Source of the DNA: Streptococcus mitis
Lineage (GTDB): Bacteria; Bacillota; Bacilli; Lactobacillales; Streptococcaceae
Direction: 5' to 3'
Assembly (NCBI RefSeq): GCF_946190065.1
Contig: NZ_CAMHZD010000019.1
Location: 1 to 45,343, forward strand
DNA: 45,343 bases
Part shown: one piece after another, positions 27,009 to 36,475 of the stretch
How positions within the stretch are numbered: position 1 is the first letter of the stretch
Layout of the letters: each line of letters starts with the position of its first letter
Notes under the pieces: generated by a model
The model's input: the letters and a program-made list of their open reading frames with translations, nothing else
What the model was told of the DNA's origin: nothing
The model's database searches: none
Made by a program: the position numbers and the translations under genes

Positions 27009-28966
27009 CTATTTCACATGTTTTGCTAATTCTTCTTGGGCCTTTTTATTAGATTCTTCTTTTTCTTTCAACCATTTTTCTTTGGCTTTTTCATATTCGT
27101 CTTTTGTAACTGTCTTATCTTGTAATTTGAGGTATTTATATGATTCAACCCCTTTATTACCAGCCAATGAATATGGTGTTGAGAAAGGAACGATTTTTCT
27201 CAATGTTGGTGTTCCACCCAGTGAAACATTTGGAATTGCTAGAGAGCTATCTACTAACCAAGCTTGGGCATCTGCATATTTTTCATAACGTTTAGCTGGA
27301 TCTTGCTCCTTATTGGCTTCTTCCAACATTTGAGTATAGACATCTAGCCCAACAGCCTTGGCCTTATCATTGGCTTCACCTGGTTCTAAACCTAGATTTT
27401 GCAACACTCCACCAGAATTAATATTAAAAATATCAAGGTAGCTTGATGGATCTTGATAGTCTGCGCTCCAGCCACCGTTGTAAAGATCATAATCCTTCTG
27501 AGCTGCAGTCTGAGCTAAATAGCTTGTATTATCAAAGTCTTCAGTAGAGAGTTGGTGAACATCAATCACAACATTATCTGCCCCCAAGACAGATTCAATT
27601 GATTGTTTCATGGAATTGATTCCTTGAATTTCTGCCTTATTGGTCAAATCTACAGTTTTATCTAAGTGGATAGGGAATTGAACTCCTTTAGCTTGGAGTT
27701 CTTTCTTAGCTTCAGCAAATTTAGCCTTGGCTTTGTCAGGATTGTAGTATGGATCTTGGGCATCTGCAAAGTTAATTCCTTGCCATTCCTTACCGTAATT
27801 AACCATCTTAGAGGCTACTACTTCACCAAAGTCTTTGCCATTGATACTTACGAAGTTTGGAGGAACGACTAGGTTACGCAAAATCTTAGTTGCACCATCC
27901 TCTCCTTGGGATTGAGCCCCGTAAGCTGTACGGTCATAGGCAAAGTTAATGGCTTGACGGAAGTTTTTATTAAGAACCGCTTCCTGAGTCGATTCTTTTC
28001 AGCATCACTTGTCTTAGAAGTGAATTTATAAGATTTTCTATCCAGGTTAAAGTTTAAGAAATAAGAAGTGGCATCTTGCAAGCTATAGATGATATTATCC
28101 TTATTCTTTTCTTTAATCCCTTCAAAGCTTGAACTATTTGGATAGAGACGAGCGTAGCTATAAGCTCCCTCGACAAAGTTACGAGCTAGTGCATCTTGGT
28201 CACTACCATCATAATAGGCCAATTTCACATCATCTACAAAGACATTTTTAGCATCCCAGTAGTTCGGATTTTTCTTGAATTCAATAACAGATTTTGAAAC
28301 AAAGGATTTCATCAAGAACGGTCCATTGTACAATATGCTAGATGGGTCTACCTTCCCAAAATCATCACCTTTTGATTTCAAGAAATCAGCGTTAACAGGG
28401 AAGAGAATGGTTGATGTTGTTTTTGAATTCCAGTAAGATTCTGGTCGTGTCAAGGTATATTGAACAGTTTGGTCATCAATCGCCTTAACACCTACAGTTG
28501 AAAAGTCAGTTGTTTTCCCGTTGATATAGTCATCCAAACCAGCAACAGAGTCTTGAACTAGGTACAAGGCTTCTGATTTTTTATCAGCTGCATACTTAAG
28601 ACCAGTTATAAAATCTTGAGCAGTTACAGGAGCATATTCATCTCCATCTGCAGTATACCATTTAGCATCTTTACGCAGTTTATAGGTATAGGTCAAACCG
28701 TCTTGAGAAACACTCCAATCCTCTGCCAAGGATGGAATATAGTTCCCATACTGGTCATTTTCCATAAGACCATCTACCAGATTAGTGATAATATCATTAG
28801 TTGTCGCACGGTTTTCTGCTAGATAGTTAAAACTTGACGGATCGCTAGAATAAACATAGTTATATGTTTTTGACCCTGTGCTAGAATTTCCACACGCGCT
28901 TAATAAAATACCTGCACTTAAAACGATACCTGCAAGCGTTGCATACTTGGCTTTAGACTTTTTCAT
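27009..28966 (-). pseudogene. aliB: Oligopeptide-binding lipoprotein AliB, broken by a single-base frameshift
   Basis: An extracellular SBP_bac_5 peptide-binding lipoprotein that feeds the Ami oligopeptide permease. The N-terminal frame (27869-28966) has a signal peptide, lipobox LSAC before GNSSTGS, and runs in the correct frame to TSKTSDAEKN. The second frame (27009 to about 27995) continues with STQEAVLNKNFRQAINFAYDRTAYG to the end. Adding one A in the A-run at 27993-27994 joins them into exactly 652 residues, the length I recall for pneumococcal AliB. Everything else looks intact, so this is either a recent inactivation or a sequencing error. A promoter with TTGACT-17-TATAAT and a good SD (AGGAGG) precede it. 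Confidence 0.9.
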
Positions 28967-28998
28967 CTCCAGAACCTCCTGATTTAAATATTTGTCTT

Positions 28999-29046
28999 AT
29001 TATACAACTCATGTTTTATTTAGTCAATAGATTTTTTGAAAAAATT
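28999..29046 (-). promoter_or_regulatory. aliB promoter with a weak CodY-like palindrome
   Basis: -35 TTGACT (29022-29027), 17-bp spacer, -10 TATAAT (28999-29004) on the minus strand. Directly upstream lies ATTTTTTGAAAAAATT (29031-29046), matching the CodY consensus at only about 11 of 15 positions. Confidence 0.6.
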
Positions 29047-29093
29047 AATCATTACATCTACAAACTATAGAAATTATTCTACAAAATAATAAA

Positions 29094-29140
29094 AAAGAGA
29101 ATAATTTAAGCATTCCATGATAGAAATGTTCAAATTATCC
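29094..29140 (-). terminator. Terminator after murJ
   Basis: On the minus strand: long imperfect stem GATAATTTGAACATT/AATGCTTAAATTATTC, then TTTTTT. Confidence 0.7.
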
Positions 29141-29157
29141 CTTTTATTTATGAAAAA

Positions 29158-30783
29158 TTATTGAGAAATTCTTAATTTTGCTCTTAGGCGATTAGCTTGG
29201 GCTTGTCCAATCACCTTGTCTAATAGACGGGTACGAAGACTCAAGAATCCGTAAACTCCTCCCCCCATGGCACCGACAAGAGCTACGTATAGGAAACTCC
29301 ACAAACGTCCACTTGGTTGGAAAACAAATCCTAAAATCCACTGCAATGTCCCAACTACTAGAAACATGAAAAGAGTTAACAAACTGATTAAAATGGTTCG
29401 CTTCAAAATCACCTTGCGCTTAACACCTGTTACCTTACAAATATCCCGATACATCAAAACATTAGGAATAATGAGTCCGATGGTTGTTGAAATCAAAGGT
29501 CCATAACTGTGGAAGAGAGCGATGGTTGGAAGTTGCAAGACCAGCTTGGCAATGGAACCATAGATAAAATAGAGAACTGCCTTGCGATTTCGGAACATAG
29601 CTTGAAGCATGGGAGACAAGACCATGTACAAGCCTAAAATAGTAGACTGCAAAACTGCAAAGACAAACAAGCCCATAGCCAAACTATCTGGCTTGCCATA
29701 GAAGACAGTATAGAGAGGTTCTCCTACCATGACTACTCCAACCGTTGCAGGCAGCAGGAATAAGAAAAGCATGGTAATGCTGTCCTGAACTAGACGAGAA
29801 GCCGCCTTCAAGTCTCCCTTGACATAGTTTTCAGTCAAAAGTGGCAAGCCTACACTCCCAATCGAAACCCCAACAGAAATCAAAATCATAGTGATTTTAT
29901 TAGGATTAGCTGAGAAATAAGAAAACATGACAACCAAGTCTTCATTACTATAGTTGGTAAACCAACTCATACTATTGATAAAGGTCATCTGGTCCAAAAT
30001 CTGGAAAAGCTGGATAGCAGACCCTGTCAGGATAAAAGGAATGGCTTCCTTAATGGTGTCGACCAAAAGACGCTTGCTGTTTATCTTATCTCCTGTTTCA
30101 AGGACTCTTTTAAGTAATCCTTCTTTGGCAAGGAAATAGATCAAAACTGCAAAACTAGCTACCATGCCGACAAAGGCAGCAAATGTGGATTGGGTAACCG
30201 CTGCTAGATAATCCCCTGAACCCATTTTCATAATCATAAAGGTAGCTAAGAGCATCCAGATAACACGAATGACCTGCTCAGCGATTTGGCTCATGGCATA
30301 AGGTTTCAGGTTATTCATCCCTTGGAAGAAACCTCGAATCACACTCATAGATGGGAAAATCAAGACCGCCCAAGCCAAGCTCTGCATGATTGGTATCAGG
30401 TCTTTCCCTACACCCGACAAATCTGCTAGCCAAGGAGCAAAGACATACAAGACTAAAGCAAAAACTAGACCTAGTCCTGTCATAAAGCCTAAAAAGCTCC
30501 GAATCAGGGCAAAGCTATGCTCTTCTTCTCGCATAGTATTATACTTGGCAACTTGCTTGGCCACCGCAACTGGAATACCCGCTGTTGAAATCAGCAAGAA
30601 CCAGGCATAGATATTGTAGCCCATGGTAAAGAGACCATTTGCTGTAGCCGCATAAGACCCCATCCATATATACCAAGGGATGATATAAATGGCACCGAGT
30701 AGACGACTGATAAAGTTACTAGCCGTTAGCCAAGCAGTCCCCCGTAACATCTGGGCCTGCTGGTGATTGTTTTCGTTAGACAT
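29158..30783 (-). CDS. murJ: MurJ-type lipid II flippase (YtgP)
   Basis: A 541-residue polytopic protein of the MOP/MVF exporter superfamily (polysaccharide_synt type) with about 14 helices. It begins AQMLRGTAWLTASNFISRLLGAIYIIPWY, the typical YtgP/SpoVB start. Next to murE it is the expected lipid II flippase. The start at 30783 (GAGG 5 bases upstream) is used; a frame-extending ATG at 30834 lies inside the -10 box and cannot be translated. Confidence 0.9.
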   Translation of the reverse strand: MSNENNHQQAQMLRGTAWLTASNFISRLLGAIYIIPWYIWMGSYAATANGLFTMGYNIYAWFLLISTAGIPVAVAKQVAKYNTMREEEHSFALIRSFLGFMTGLGLVFALVLYVFAPWLADLSGVGKDLIPIMQSLAWAVLIFPSMSVIRGFFQGMNNLKPYAMSQIAEQVIRVIWMLLATFMIMKMGSGDYLAAVTQSTFAAFVGMVASFAVLIYFLAKEGLLKRVLETGDKINSKRLLVDTIKEAIPFILTGSAIQLFQILDQMTFINSMSWFTNYSNEDLVVMFSYFSANPNKITMILISVGVSIGSVGLPLLTENYVKGDLKAASRLVQDSITMLFLFLLPATVGVVMVGEPLYTVFYGKPDSLAMGLFVFAVLQSTILGLYMVLSPMLQAMFRNRKAVLYFIYGSIAKLVLQLPTIALFHSYGPLISTTIGLIIPNVLMYRDICKVTGVKRKVILKRTILISLLTLFMFLVVGTLQWILGFVFQPSGRLWSFLYVALVGAMGGGVYGFLSLRTRLLDKVIGQAQANRLRAKLRISQ

Positions 30784-30832
30784 AGATTCCTCGTTTAATT
30801 TTAAAATCACTAGGAAAAATTCCTCATCTTCC

Positions 30833-30861
30833 ATTATAAACTTTTCCTTGTCACTTGTAAA
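30833..30861 (-). promoter_or_regulatory. murJ promoter (shares its -35 with murE)
   Basis: Minus strand: -35 TTTACA (30856-30861), 17-bp spacer, -10 TATAAT (30833-30838). Confidence 0.75.
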
Positions 30862-30883
30862 TTTACGACTTTCGGTTTACAAT
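30855..30883 (+). promoter_or_regulatory. murE promoter (near-leaderless; shares its -35 with murJ)
   Basis: Plus strand: -35 TTGTAA (30855-30860), 17-bp spacer, -10 TACAAT (30878-30883). Predicted start at about 30890, one base before the murE ATG. Confidence 0.65.
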
Positions 30884-30890
30884 AGAAAGT

Positions 30891-32336
30891 ATGATTAAGA
30901 TTGAAACCGTATTAGATATTTTAAAGAAAGATGGTCTCTTCCGTGAGATTATCGACCAAGGACATTATCACTACAACTACAGCCATGTCGTATTTGACAC
31001 CATCTGCTATGATAGCCGCAAGGCCAAAGAGAAGAGCATCTTTTTCGTCAAGGGTGCTGCCTTTAAAAAGGAATTTCTGATTTCTGCCATCTCTCAAGGC
31101 CTCGGTTGGTATGTGGCTGAAGAAGACTATGAAGTTGGTATTCCTGCTATTATCGTCAGCGATATCAAGAAAGCCATGAGTTTGGTAGCTATGGAATTTT
31201 ATGGCAATCCACAGAAAAAACTCAAACTCCTTGCCTTTACTGGTACTAAGGGTAAAACAACAGCAGCCTACTTCGCCTATAACATTTTATCTCAAGGGCA
31301 TCGACCTGCTATGCTCTCGACCATGAATACAACTCTAGATGGCAAGAGTTTCTTTAAGTCTGCATTAACAACCCCTGAGAGTATTGACCTCTTTGATATG
31401 ATGAATCAAGCTGTGCAAAATGGCCGTACTCACCTCATTATGGAAGTATCCAGTCAGGCCTATCTGGTCAAACGTGTCTATGGTCTAACCTTTGATGTGG
31501 GAGTTTTCCTCAATATCAGCCCCGACCATATCGGCCCGATTGAACACCCTAGCTTTGAAGACTACTTCTACCACAAGCGTCTCTTGATGAAAAATAGCCG
31601 AGCAGTCATCATTAACAGTGACATGGACCACTTCTCTGTACTAAAAGAACAGGTGGAAGATCAAGACCATGATTTCTACGGTAGCCAGTCTGATAACCAA
31701 ATCGAGAATTCCAAAGCCTTTAGTTTTTCAGCTAGTGGTAAACTCGCTGGAGATTATGCTATCCAACTGATTGGGCACTTCAATCAAGAAAATGCCGTTG
31801 CTGCTGGACTTGCTTGCCTTCGTCTCGGAGCTAGTCTTGAGGACATAAAAAAAGGAATCGCTGCAACCCGTGTTCCTGGTCGTATGGAAGTCCTCACTCA
31901 GAAAAATGGAGCCAAGGTTTTTATCGACTATGCCCACAATGGTGACAGTCTGAAAAAACTAATCAATGTTGTAGAAACTCATCAAACTGGAAAGATTGCT
32001 CTGGTCTTAGGTTCGACAGGAAATAAGGGAGAAAGTCGTCGCAAGGACTTTGGCCTCCTCCTCAATCAACACCCTGAGATTCAAGTCTTTTTGACTGCTG
32101 ATGACCCTAACTATGAAGACCCAATGGCCATTGCAGATGAAATTAGTAGCTACATCAATCATCCTGTTGAAAAAATTGCAGATCGCCAAGAAGCCATCAG
32201 GGCAGCGATGACTATCACAAGTCAAGAATTAGATGCAGTTATTATCGCCGGTAAGGGAGCCGATTGCTACCAAATCGTCCAAGGAAAGAAAGAAGCCTAT
32301 CCAGGAGATGCAGCCGTAGCAGAAAATTATTTATAA
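30891..32336 (+). CDS. murE: UDP-MurNAc-L-alanyl-D-glutamate--L-lysine ligase
   Basis: A 481-residue Mur ligase adding the third stem-peptide residue. The P-loop GTKGKTT is at residues 118-124, with [28 protein letters not shown] and DYAHNGDSL. The motif at DDPNYEDP replaces the DNPR of meso-diaminopimelate enzymes, which indicates lysine specificity, as expected for streptococci. It is one of only two plus-strand genes here and is divergent from murJ. Only a weak AGAAAG precedes the ATG. Confidence 0.97.
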   Translation: MIKIETVLDILKKDGLFREIIDQGHYHYNYSHVVFDTICYDSRKAKEKSIFFVKGAAFKKEFLISAISQGLGWYVAEEDYEVGIPAIIVSDIKKAMSLVAMEFYGNPQKKLKLLAFTGTKGKTTAAYFAYNILSQGHRPAMLSTMNTTLDGKSFFKSALTTPESIDLFDMMNQAVQNGRTHLIMEVSSQAYLVKRVYGLTFDVGVFLNISPDHIGPIEHPSFEDYFYHKRLLMKNSRAVIINSDMDHFSVLKEQVEDQDHDFYGSQSDNQIENSKAFSFSASGKLAGDYAIQLIGHFNQENAVAAGLACLRLGASLEDIKKGIAATRVPGRMEVLTQKNGAKVFIDYAHNGDSLKKLINVVETHQTGKIALVLGSTGNKGESRRKDFGLLLNQHPEIQVFLTADDPNYEDPMAIADEISSYINHPVEKIADRQEAIRAAMTITSQELDAVIIAGKGADCYQIVQGKKEAYPGDAAVAENYL

Positions 32337-32343
32337 GGATCGT

Positions 32344-32379
32344 AAAAAAATCAAGGGAAACGAAACCCTTGATTTTTTC
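32344..32379. terminator. Bidirectional terminator between murE and csbD
   Basis: Perfect stem AAATCAAGGG/CCCTTGATTT with an 8-base loop, with A-run and T-run on opposite sides. It serves both converging genes. Confidence 0.9.
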
Positions 32380-32384
32380 TATTT

Positions 32385-32576
32385 TTATTTAAAAGCGTTT
32401 TTCAAACCTTCAACGGCACCTTCTACAGCACCTTTAGCATCTTCAACTACTTCTTTTGCCTTAGCAACTGTCTTTTCTACAGCGCCTTCCGCTTCAGTCT
32501 TGCCATCTCCAGTAACTTTACCAAATCCTTCTTTGATAGCGCCTGTTGCTTGTTCCAATTTGTTTTCAAGTGACAT
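32385..32576 (-). CDS. CsbD-family stress protein
   Basis: A 63-residue, highly charged, helix-prone protein: [30 protein letters not shown] is the CsbD signature, followed by [18 protein letters not shown] repeats of 11-residue amphipathic type. General stress role in Gram-positives; mechanism unknown. GGAG SD. The promoter carries a perfect cre site, so catabolite control by CcpA is predicted. Confidence 0.9.
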   Translation of the reverse strand: MSLENKLEQATGAIKEGFGKVTGDGKTEAEGAVEKTVAKAKEVVEDAKGAVEGAVEGLKNAFK

Positions 32577-32607
32577 ATGATTGTCTCCTTTAGTTTATTC
32601 CGATATG

Positions 32608-32621
32608 TGTTACCGGTTACA
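32608..32621 (-). promoter_or_regulatory. Candidate CcpA site (cre) over the csbD transcription start
   Basis: Minus strand TGTAACCGGTAACA matches the cre consensus TGWAANCGNTNWCA at all 14 positions. It lies directly downstream of the -10, a repressing position. Confidence 0.75.
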
Positions 32622-32624
32622 TAT

Positions 32625-32653
32625 AGTTTATACTTAATCCTAAAGAAAGTCAA
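32625..32653 (-). promoter_or_regulatory. csbD promoter
   Basis: -35 TTGACT (32648-32653), 17-bp spacer, -10 TAAACT (32625-32630). A TATAAA offset by 2 bp is an alternative -10. Confidence 0.6.
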
Positions 32654-32676
32654 ACAATGTGCTCAGAAAAAAGAAA

Positions 32677-33327
32677 TTAGGCCAAGTAGAAAGTTAATCT
32701 TTCCTTATCCAAATCGATAGCCAACTCATACTTTCCATCTTCATTTTGGACAATATAACCTAGGACAACTAAACTGTCCACAAAGATATCACGGCGTTTC
32801 TGCATAAGCTGGTCTTTTTTGAGAAATTTCAACAAAAAAGTCGTCATATATTTGAGAGCATACTCAGGATTAACATCTCCCAAAATGTCATAGAGTTCCT
32901 GCTGTTTTTCTGTCAAAGGATACTGATGTTTGACCTTGTAGAAATAATTGGACAGGGTCATTTTTGATCTCGCAAAGTCCGTCTTTTCAACTAAAATAGC
33001 TGCATTGGTTTGATTTCGTAATTCCGTCTCAAAACTCTGCTCTAACAAGGCTTGATAGGCCGGACTATCTTCGCTGACAAAAATCTCTTGATCCAGTTCG
33101 AGACTATCGAGTGATTCAAGCATAGGAAGATTAAGGTAATAACGCTTATTTTCTCGTAGAATCAAACCTGCCTTTATATACTCTTCCATGAGTTTATCGA
33201 CTGCAACATCTGGAAATTGAGCCTTAATTTCTCGCAAAATCACATCCTCATGCTGGTCTAGATAGCGGATCAATTCTCTAAAAAATGGCTGTCTCGTCAA
33301 ACGAGATGGATTAAAAATCTGAATCAT
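32677..33327 (-). CDS. DUF1803-like uncharacterised protein
   Basis: A 216-residue cytoplasmic, helix-rich protein beginning MIQIFNPSRLTRQPFFRELIRYLDQHEDVILREIK. It resembles the streptococcal DUF1803 family, from memory. The N-terminal part reads like a winged-helix (ILREIKAQFPDVAVDKLMEEYIKAGLILRENKRYYL) and the C-terminal part repeats that shape. AAGGA lies 6 bases before the ATG. It overlaps the YiiX-like gene upstream by 17 bases and is probably co-transcribed with it. Function unknown. Confidence 0.7.
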   Translation of the reverse strand: MIQIFNPSRLTRQPFFRELIRYLDQHEDVILREIKAQFPDVAVDKLMEEYIKAGLILRENKRYYLNLPMLESLDSLELDQEIFVSEDSPAYQALLEQSFETELRNQTNAAILVEKTDFARSKMTLSNYFYKVKHQYPLTEKQQELYDILGDVNPEYALKYMTTFLLKFLKKDQLMQKRRDIFVDSLVVLGYIVQNEDGKYELAIDLDKERLTFYLA

Positions 33328-33929
33328 GAAGATTCCTTTCTTTACATTCTAACAGAGGCGATGCTGCCAACTGACTAGGATTGGTCCCAGCTTGGTTCAA
33401 AGGAACAGGCAGACCTAGTTCTCTGTAATACTCTCTCCAAAAATCACTAATCTCCTGCTCCCCATCTCCAAATTTCATGGGAATCGTTTCAAAAATCGGT
33501 AGGATTTCTGCCATGTACTGGGAACAGTAGAAACCAGGTCCAGCTGGATAGAAAGAAGCATTGTAGGGTGTTCCTAGATGTTTGCAAGCTTTTTCCTTCA
33601 CAGACTGGATATCCATTTCTGGGTAGAAATAGAGGTCGTACAAGTGATTGGACTCAAAGAAGTCTACTGGTTCCTGACAGACAACACCATCCTGTCCACT
33701 AGCGTGGTAAATCATCCCATCCAAACAAATCGCAACATGGTTATAGTTGCCTGTGGAAGTCTGGATGGCCTGTCCTATATCTGACTCATCTCTCACAAAA
33801 ATCATACTCTTCGAAAATCAAATTCAAACCACGTCAGCGTCGCCTTACCGTACTCAAGTACAGCTTGCGGCTAGCTTCCTAGTTTGCTCTTTGATTTTCA
33901 TTGAGTATCAAATCGCCATTTTCTAACAT
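33311..33929 (-). pseudogene. YiiX/YaeF-like permuted papain-fold (NlpC/P60-related) hydrolase interrupted by a BOX element
   Basis: The coding frame 33311-33805 gives 164 residues with catalytic-type His (NYNHVAICLD) and Cys (GFYCSQY) in permuted NlpC/P60 order. The family normally starts with a GDLIFV strand. That piece lies beyond a BOX element: from an ATG at 33929, with AGGAG upstream, the sequence reads MLENGDLI and then enters the BOX and stops. Removing the 103-bp BOX and one copy of its 3-bp duplication restores MLENGDLIFVRDESDIGQ. The remaining frame has an ATG created at the junction, without a well-spaced SD. Whether a 7-residue-shorter protein is made is open. Confidence 0.88.
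33805..33907. repeat. BOX element (boxA-boxC, no boxB) inserted in a gene
   Basis: Terminal inverted TACTC/GAGTA ends. The boxA side carries the complement of the BOXA1R primer (CGTCAGCGTCGCCTT...CCGTA) and the boxC side carries GCGGCTAGCTTCCTAGTTTG. The boxB part is lacking. TCA (plus strand) flanks both ends at 33802-33804 and 33908-33910, a likely target duplication. Confidence 0.92.
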
Positions 33930-33941
33930 GCTTCACTCCTA

Positions 33942-33967
33942 GAAAAAAAGGAGCCGAAACTCCTTTC
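33942..33967 (-). terminator. Terminator after ppaC
   Basis: On the minus strand: AAAGGAG/CTCCTTT stem, 6-base loop, T7 tail. Confidence 0.85.
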
Positions 33968-34015
33968 GATATAAGGCAAACTAGCCTTTCCTAATTTGAA
34001 TTAACACTCAAAATC

Positions 34016-34951
34016 TTAAGCATTGAAGCTTTCAGTCAATTGAGGTACCACTTGTTTCTTACGTGAAACAGCACCAGCAAGGAAGGCATGATTGTTTTCA
34101 AGTTTGAAGTTGAAGGCTGCTTCAACCTTGTCCATGTTAGCACCAAGTGCTAGGATTTCTGAGTTTGAGTTGACGATATCTGTAATCATCAAGACAAAGT
34201 CAGAATAACCATTTGCTGCGTTAGCGGCTTGCATTGCAGCTTCAATTTCTGCTTGACGTTCCAATACTTCAGCGATGTCAACTGAGTTTACTTGAGCAAC
34301 ACGGACATTATTTCCGTTCAATTCAAAAGTCTTAGCATCGATATCAATCAATTCTTCAGCAGATTTGCTAGCCAAGTTTGTACCAGCTTTCAACATAGCT
34401 AAACCATATTCTTCCAAGTTGACACCAGCCAATTCAGCTAATTCAGGAGCAAGGACTGTATCTGTTGGGTGTGTTGTTGGTGATTTCAAAAGAAGGGTAT
34501 CTGAAATCAAACCTGAAAGCATCAAACCTGCAATCTCTTTAGGCACAGCTACACCATGTTCTTTGAACATACGGTAAACGATTGAAGACGCTGAACCAAC
34601 TGGCTCCAAACGCATGTAGAGTGGGCTTGCAGTTTCAAAGTTAGCCACACGGTGGTGGTCTACAACACCATAAACTTCTACTTCAGCGATATCTGATACA
34701 GATTGTTGGAATTCATTGTGGTCAGTCAGGATAACTTGCTCTGCACCTTCTGCTTTAGCAGAAGTGATAACACGCGGTGCTTCCACACCAAAATAGTTCA
34801 AGACAAAGGCTGTTTCTTCATTTGGAGTTCCAAGGGCAACAGCTTCCGTATCCAAACCGTAAGCTTCTTTTGCAAGGTAGGCAAAGGCTACAGATGACCC
34901 AATGGCATCTGAGTCTGGATTTTGGTGACCAAATACTAGAATCTTAGACAT
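34016..34951 (-). CDS. ppaC: Manganese-dependent inorganic pyrophosphatase (family II)
   Basis: A 311-residue DHH/DHHA2 phosphoesterase hydrolysing pyrophosphate to drive biosynthesis. Metal ligands are visible in [22 protein letters not shown] and [10 protein letters not shown]; the C-terminal DHHA2 domain has the basic [10 protein letters not shown]. Full length. Single gene with its own terminator. Confidence 0.98.
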   Translation of the reverse strand: MSKILVFGHQNPDSDAIGSSVAFAYLAKEAYGLDTEAVALGTPNEETAFVLNYFGVEAPRVITSAKAEGAEQVILTDHNEFQQSVSDIAEVEVYGVVDHHRVANFETASPLYMRLEPVGSASSIVYRMFKEHGVAVPKEIAGLMLSGLISDTLLLKSPTTHPTDTVLAPELAELAGVNLEEYGLAMLKAGTNLASKSAEELIDIDAKTFELNGNNVRVAQVNSVDIAEVLERQAEIEAAMQAANAANGYSDFVLMITDIVNSNSEILALGANMDKVEAAFNFKLENNHAFLAGAVSRKKQVVPQLTESFNA

Positions 34952-35007
34952 GATAATACCTCATTTTGTTTATTCTCTTTATTGTAGCATTTTTTTCGCT
35001 TTTTGAC

Positions 35008-35042
35008 AAAAGTAAGAGGAGTCAAAGGACTCCTCTTACTCT
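35008..35042. terminator. Strong hairpin terminator after the GIY-YIG gene
   Basis: 13-bp stem AGTAAGAGGAGTC/GACTCCTCTTACT, 4-base loop, T-run on the minus strand. It overlaps the last codons of the gene. Confidence 0.9.
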
Positions 35043-35320
35043 TCAAAATAACTGAGTAAATTTCTATCTTGATTTTCAGATAAAAATCTTTCCTTCTGTG
35101 GCCTCTTCTTACGCTTGAGAAGGGATTCTGCAGACATAGCTTCTTCCTTACTGGCAAAACCTTGAGCATAGATAAGTTTGACTGGCAAGCGAGCTCGTGT
35201 ATATTTGGCTCCCTTCCCACTATTATGAACAGCGAGGCGTTTTTTCACATCAGTCGTATATCCTGTATAGTAGGAACCATCACGGCACTCAAGCACATAC
35301 ATATAAGCCTTATGATCCAT
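35036..35320 (-). CDS. GIY-YIG nuclease-domain protein (UPF0213/YhbQ-like)
   Basis: A 94-residue single-domain protein: [45 protein letters not shown] carries the GIY-YIG-type motif, the conserved Arg and the Glu region ([11 protein letters not shown]). Biological role unclear. The start at 35320 is chosen because it begins the family N-terminus and overlaps the stop of trmN6 by 11 bases (coupled). The longer frame upstream is just the shadow of trmN6. Confidence 0.9.
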   Translation of the reverse strand: MDHKAYMYVLECRDGSYYTGYTTDVKKRLAVHNSGKGAKYTRARLPVKLIYAQGFASKEEAMSAESLLKRKKRPQKERFLSENQDRNLLSYFEE

Positions 35321-36059
35321 AATAAATCTCTTCAAGTTCCGGCGTATAGGAACCATCATCATTGTGGACAATGAGAGGAGGCAAGACCTTAAAACCACTT
35401 GTTGAGCCATCCTTGATAGCTTCAATCAAGAGCATGTTAGCTTCCTTTTCTCTTTTTGGATAAACAAACTGCAGACGCTTAGGTGCTAGATTATGCCGTT
35501 GAAACATGTCCAAAATATCCAAGAGTCGATCAGGACGATGAACCATGGCCAAACGCCCATTAGATTTGAGAATACTTTGGGCACTACGACAGATTTCTTC
35601 CAAATTGGTCGTGATTTCATGCCGCGCCAAGAGATAATGCTCGCTATCATTTAAGTTTGAATGAGGATCCACCTTGAAATAGGGCGGATTACACAAAATC
35701 AGATCCACCTTACTTCCCTGAATGTATGCAGGCATATTTTTCAAATCATCACATATGACCTGCATCTGCTCTTCCAAATCATTCAAACGGACAGAGCGTT
35801 CAGCCATATCTGCCAAACGCTCCTGAATCTCAACTGCCAAAATCTGTGCCTGAGTACGAGTGCTGGCAAAAAGTCCCACTGCTCCATTCCCAGTACAGAA
35901 ATCCACAATCAAGCCCTTCTTAGGAAAACGTGGAAATCGTGACAAGAGAACACTATCCACTGAATAGCTAAAAACCTCTCTATTTTGAATGATTTTGATA
36001 TCTGTCGAAAAGAGCTGGTTAATGCGCTCCCCTGATTTTAATAATTGTTCTTCTTCCAT
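35310..36059 (-). CDS. trmN6: tRNA1(Val) (adenine37-N6)-methyltransferase
   Basis: A 249-residue SAM-dependent methyltransferase (YfiC/TrmN6 class): SAM loop [15 protein letters not shown], and [11 protein letters not shown] with the NPPY signature of N6-adenine methylation. It modifies A37 of tRNA. Co-translated with the GIY-YIG gene. Confidence 0.9.
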   Translation of the reverse strand: MEEEQLLKSGERINQLFSTDIKIIQNREVFSYSVDSVLLSRFPRFPKKGLIVDFCTGNGAVGLFASTRTQAQILAVEIQERLADMAERSVRLNDLEEQMQVICDDLKNMPAYIQGSKVDLILCNPPYFKVDPHSNLNDSEHYLLARHEITTNLEEICRSAQSILKSNGRLAMVHRPDRLLDILDMFQRHNLAPKRLQFVYPKREKEANMLLIEAIKDGSTSGFKVLPPLIVHNDDGSYTPELEEIYYGS

Positions 36060-36111
36060 GGTCTTATTATAGCAGATTTATATTAACATTACAAAAGATA
36101 GAGGTTTCTAA

Positions 36112-36474
36112 CTAGTGCTTCTGATTCTTCAAATGTTGAAGGGCTTCCTTGGTCCAAATTGGCATCATTCGTTTGAGAGGAGCAAAACCGTAGTTAAAAC
36201 GGTCGCTTGAAAAGCGTCTCCGTCTCAGAAACTGGTGCTTTTCTTCCTCCAAAGTGCGGATAGAAAGACTAGCTTTCCCTGTAAATTCATCTAAATCTAC
36301 TACTTGAACTTGAACCTCTTCATCGACTTTCAAGGCTTCTTGGATATTTTCAATAAAGCCTGTCCGAATCTCTGAAATGTGAATCAGTCCCGTATCACCC
36401 GTTTCTAGCTCAACAAAGGCACCGTAGGGCTGAATCCCTGTAATACGGCCCTTTAGCTTGTCACCGATTTTCAT
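36112..36474 (-). CDS. S1-domain RNA-binding regulator (CvfD/GSP13-like)
   Basis: A 120-residue cytoplasmic protein with an N-terminal S1 domain (MKIGDKLKGRITGIQPYGAFVELETGDTGLIHISEI ... GKASLSIRTL) and a basic C-terminal tail rich in Arg/Phe (RRRRFSSDRFNYGFAPL). This is the layout of general stress protein 13 and pneumococcal CvfD, a post-transcriptional regulator. The start at 36474 lies 1 base after the stop of the HAD-cyclophilin gene; the SD (GAGGA) is inside that gene, so translation is coupled. Confidence 0.88.
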   Translation of the reverse strand: MKIGDKLKGRITGIQPYGAFVELETGDTGLIHISEIRTGFIENIQEALKVDEEVQVQVVDLDEFTGKASLSIRTLEEEKHQFLRRRRFSSDRFNYGFAPLKRMMPIWTKEALQHLKNQKH

Positions 36475-36475
36475 C

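Noticed and set aside
35321-35425. N-terminal extension of the GIY-YIG protein
   Set aside because: The text is the out-of-frame shadow of trmN6; the family start is at 35320.
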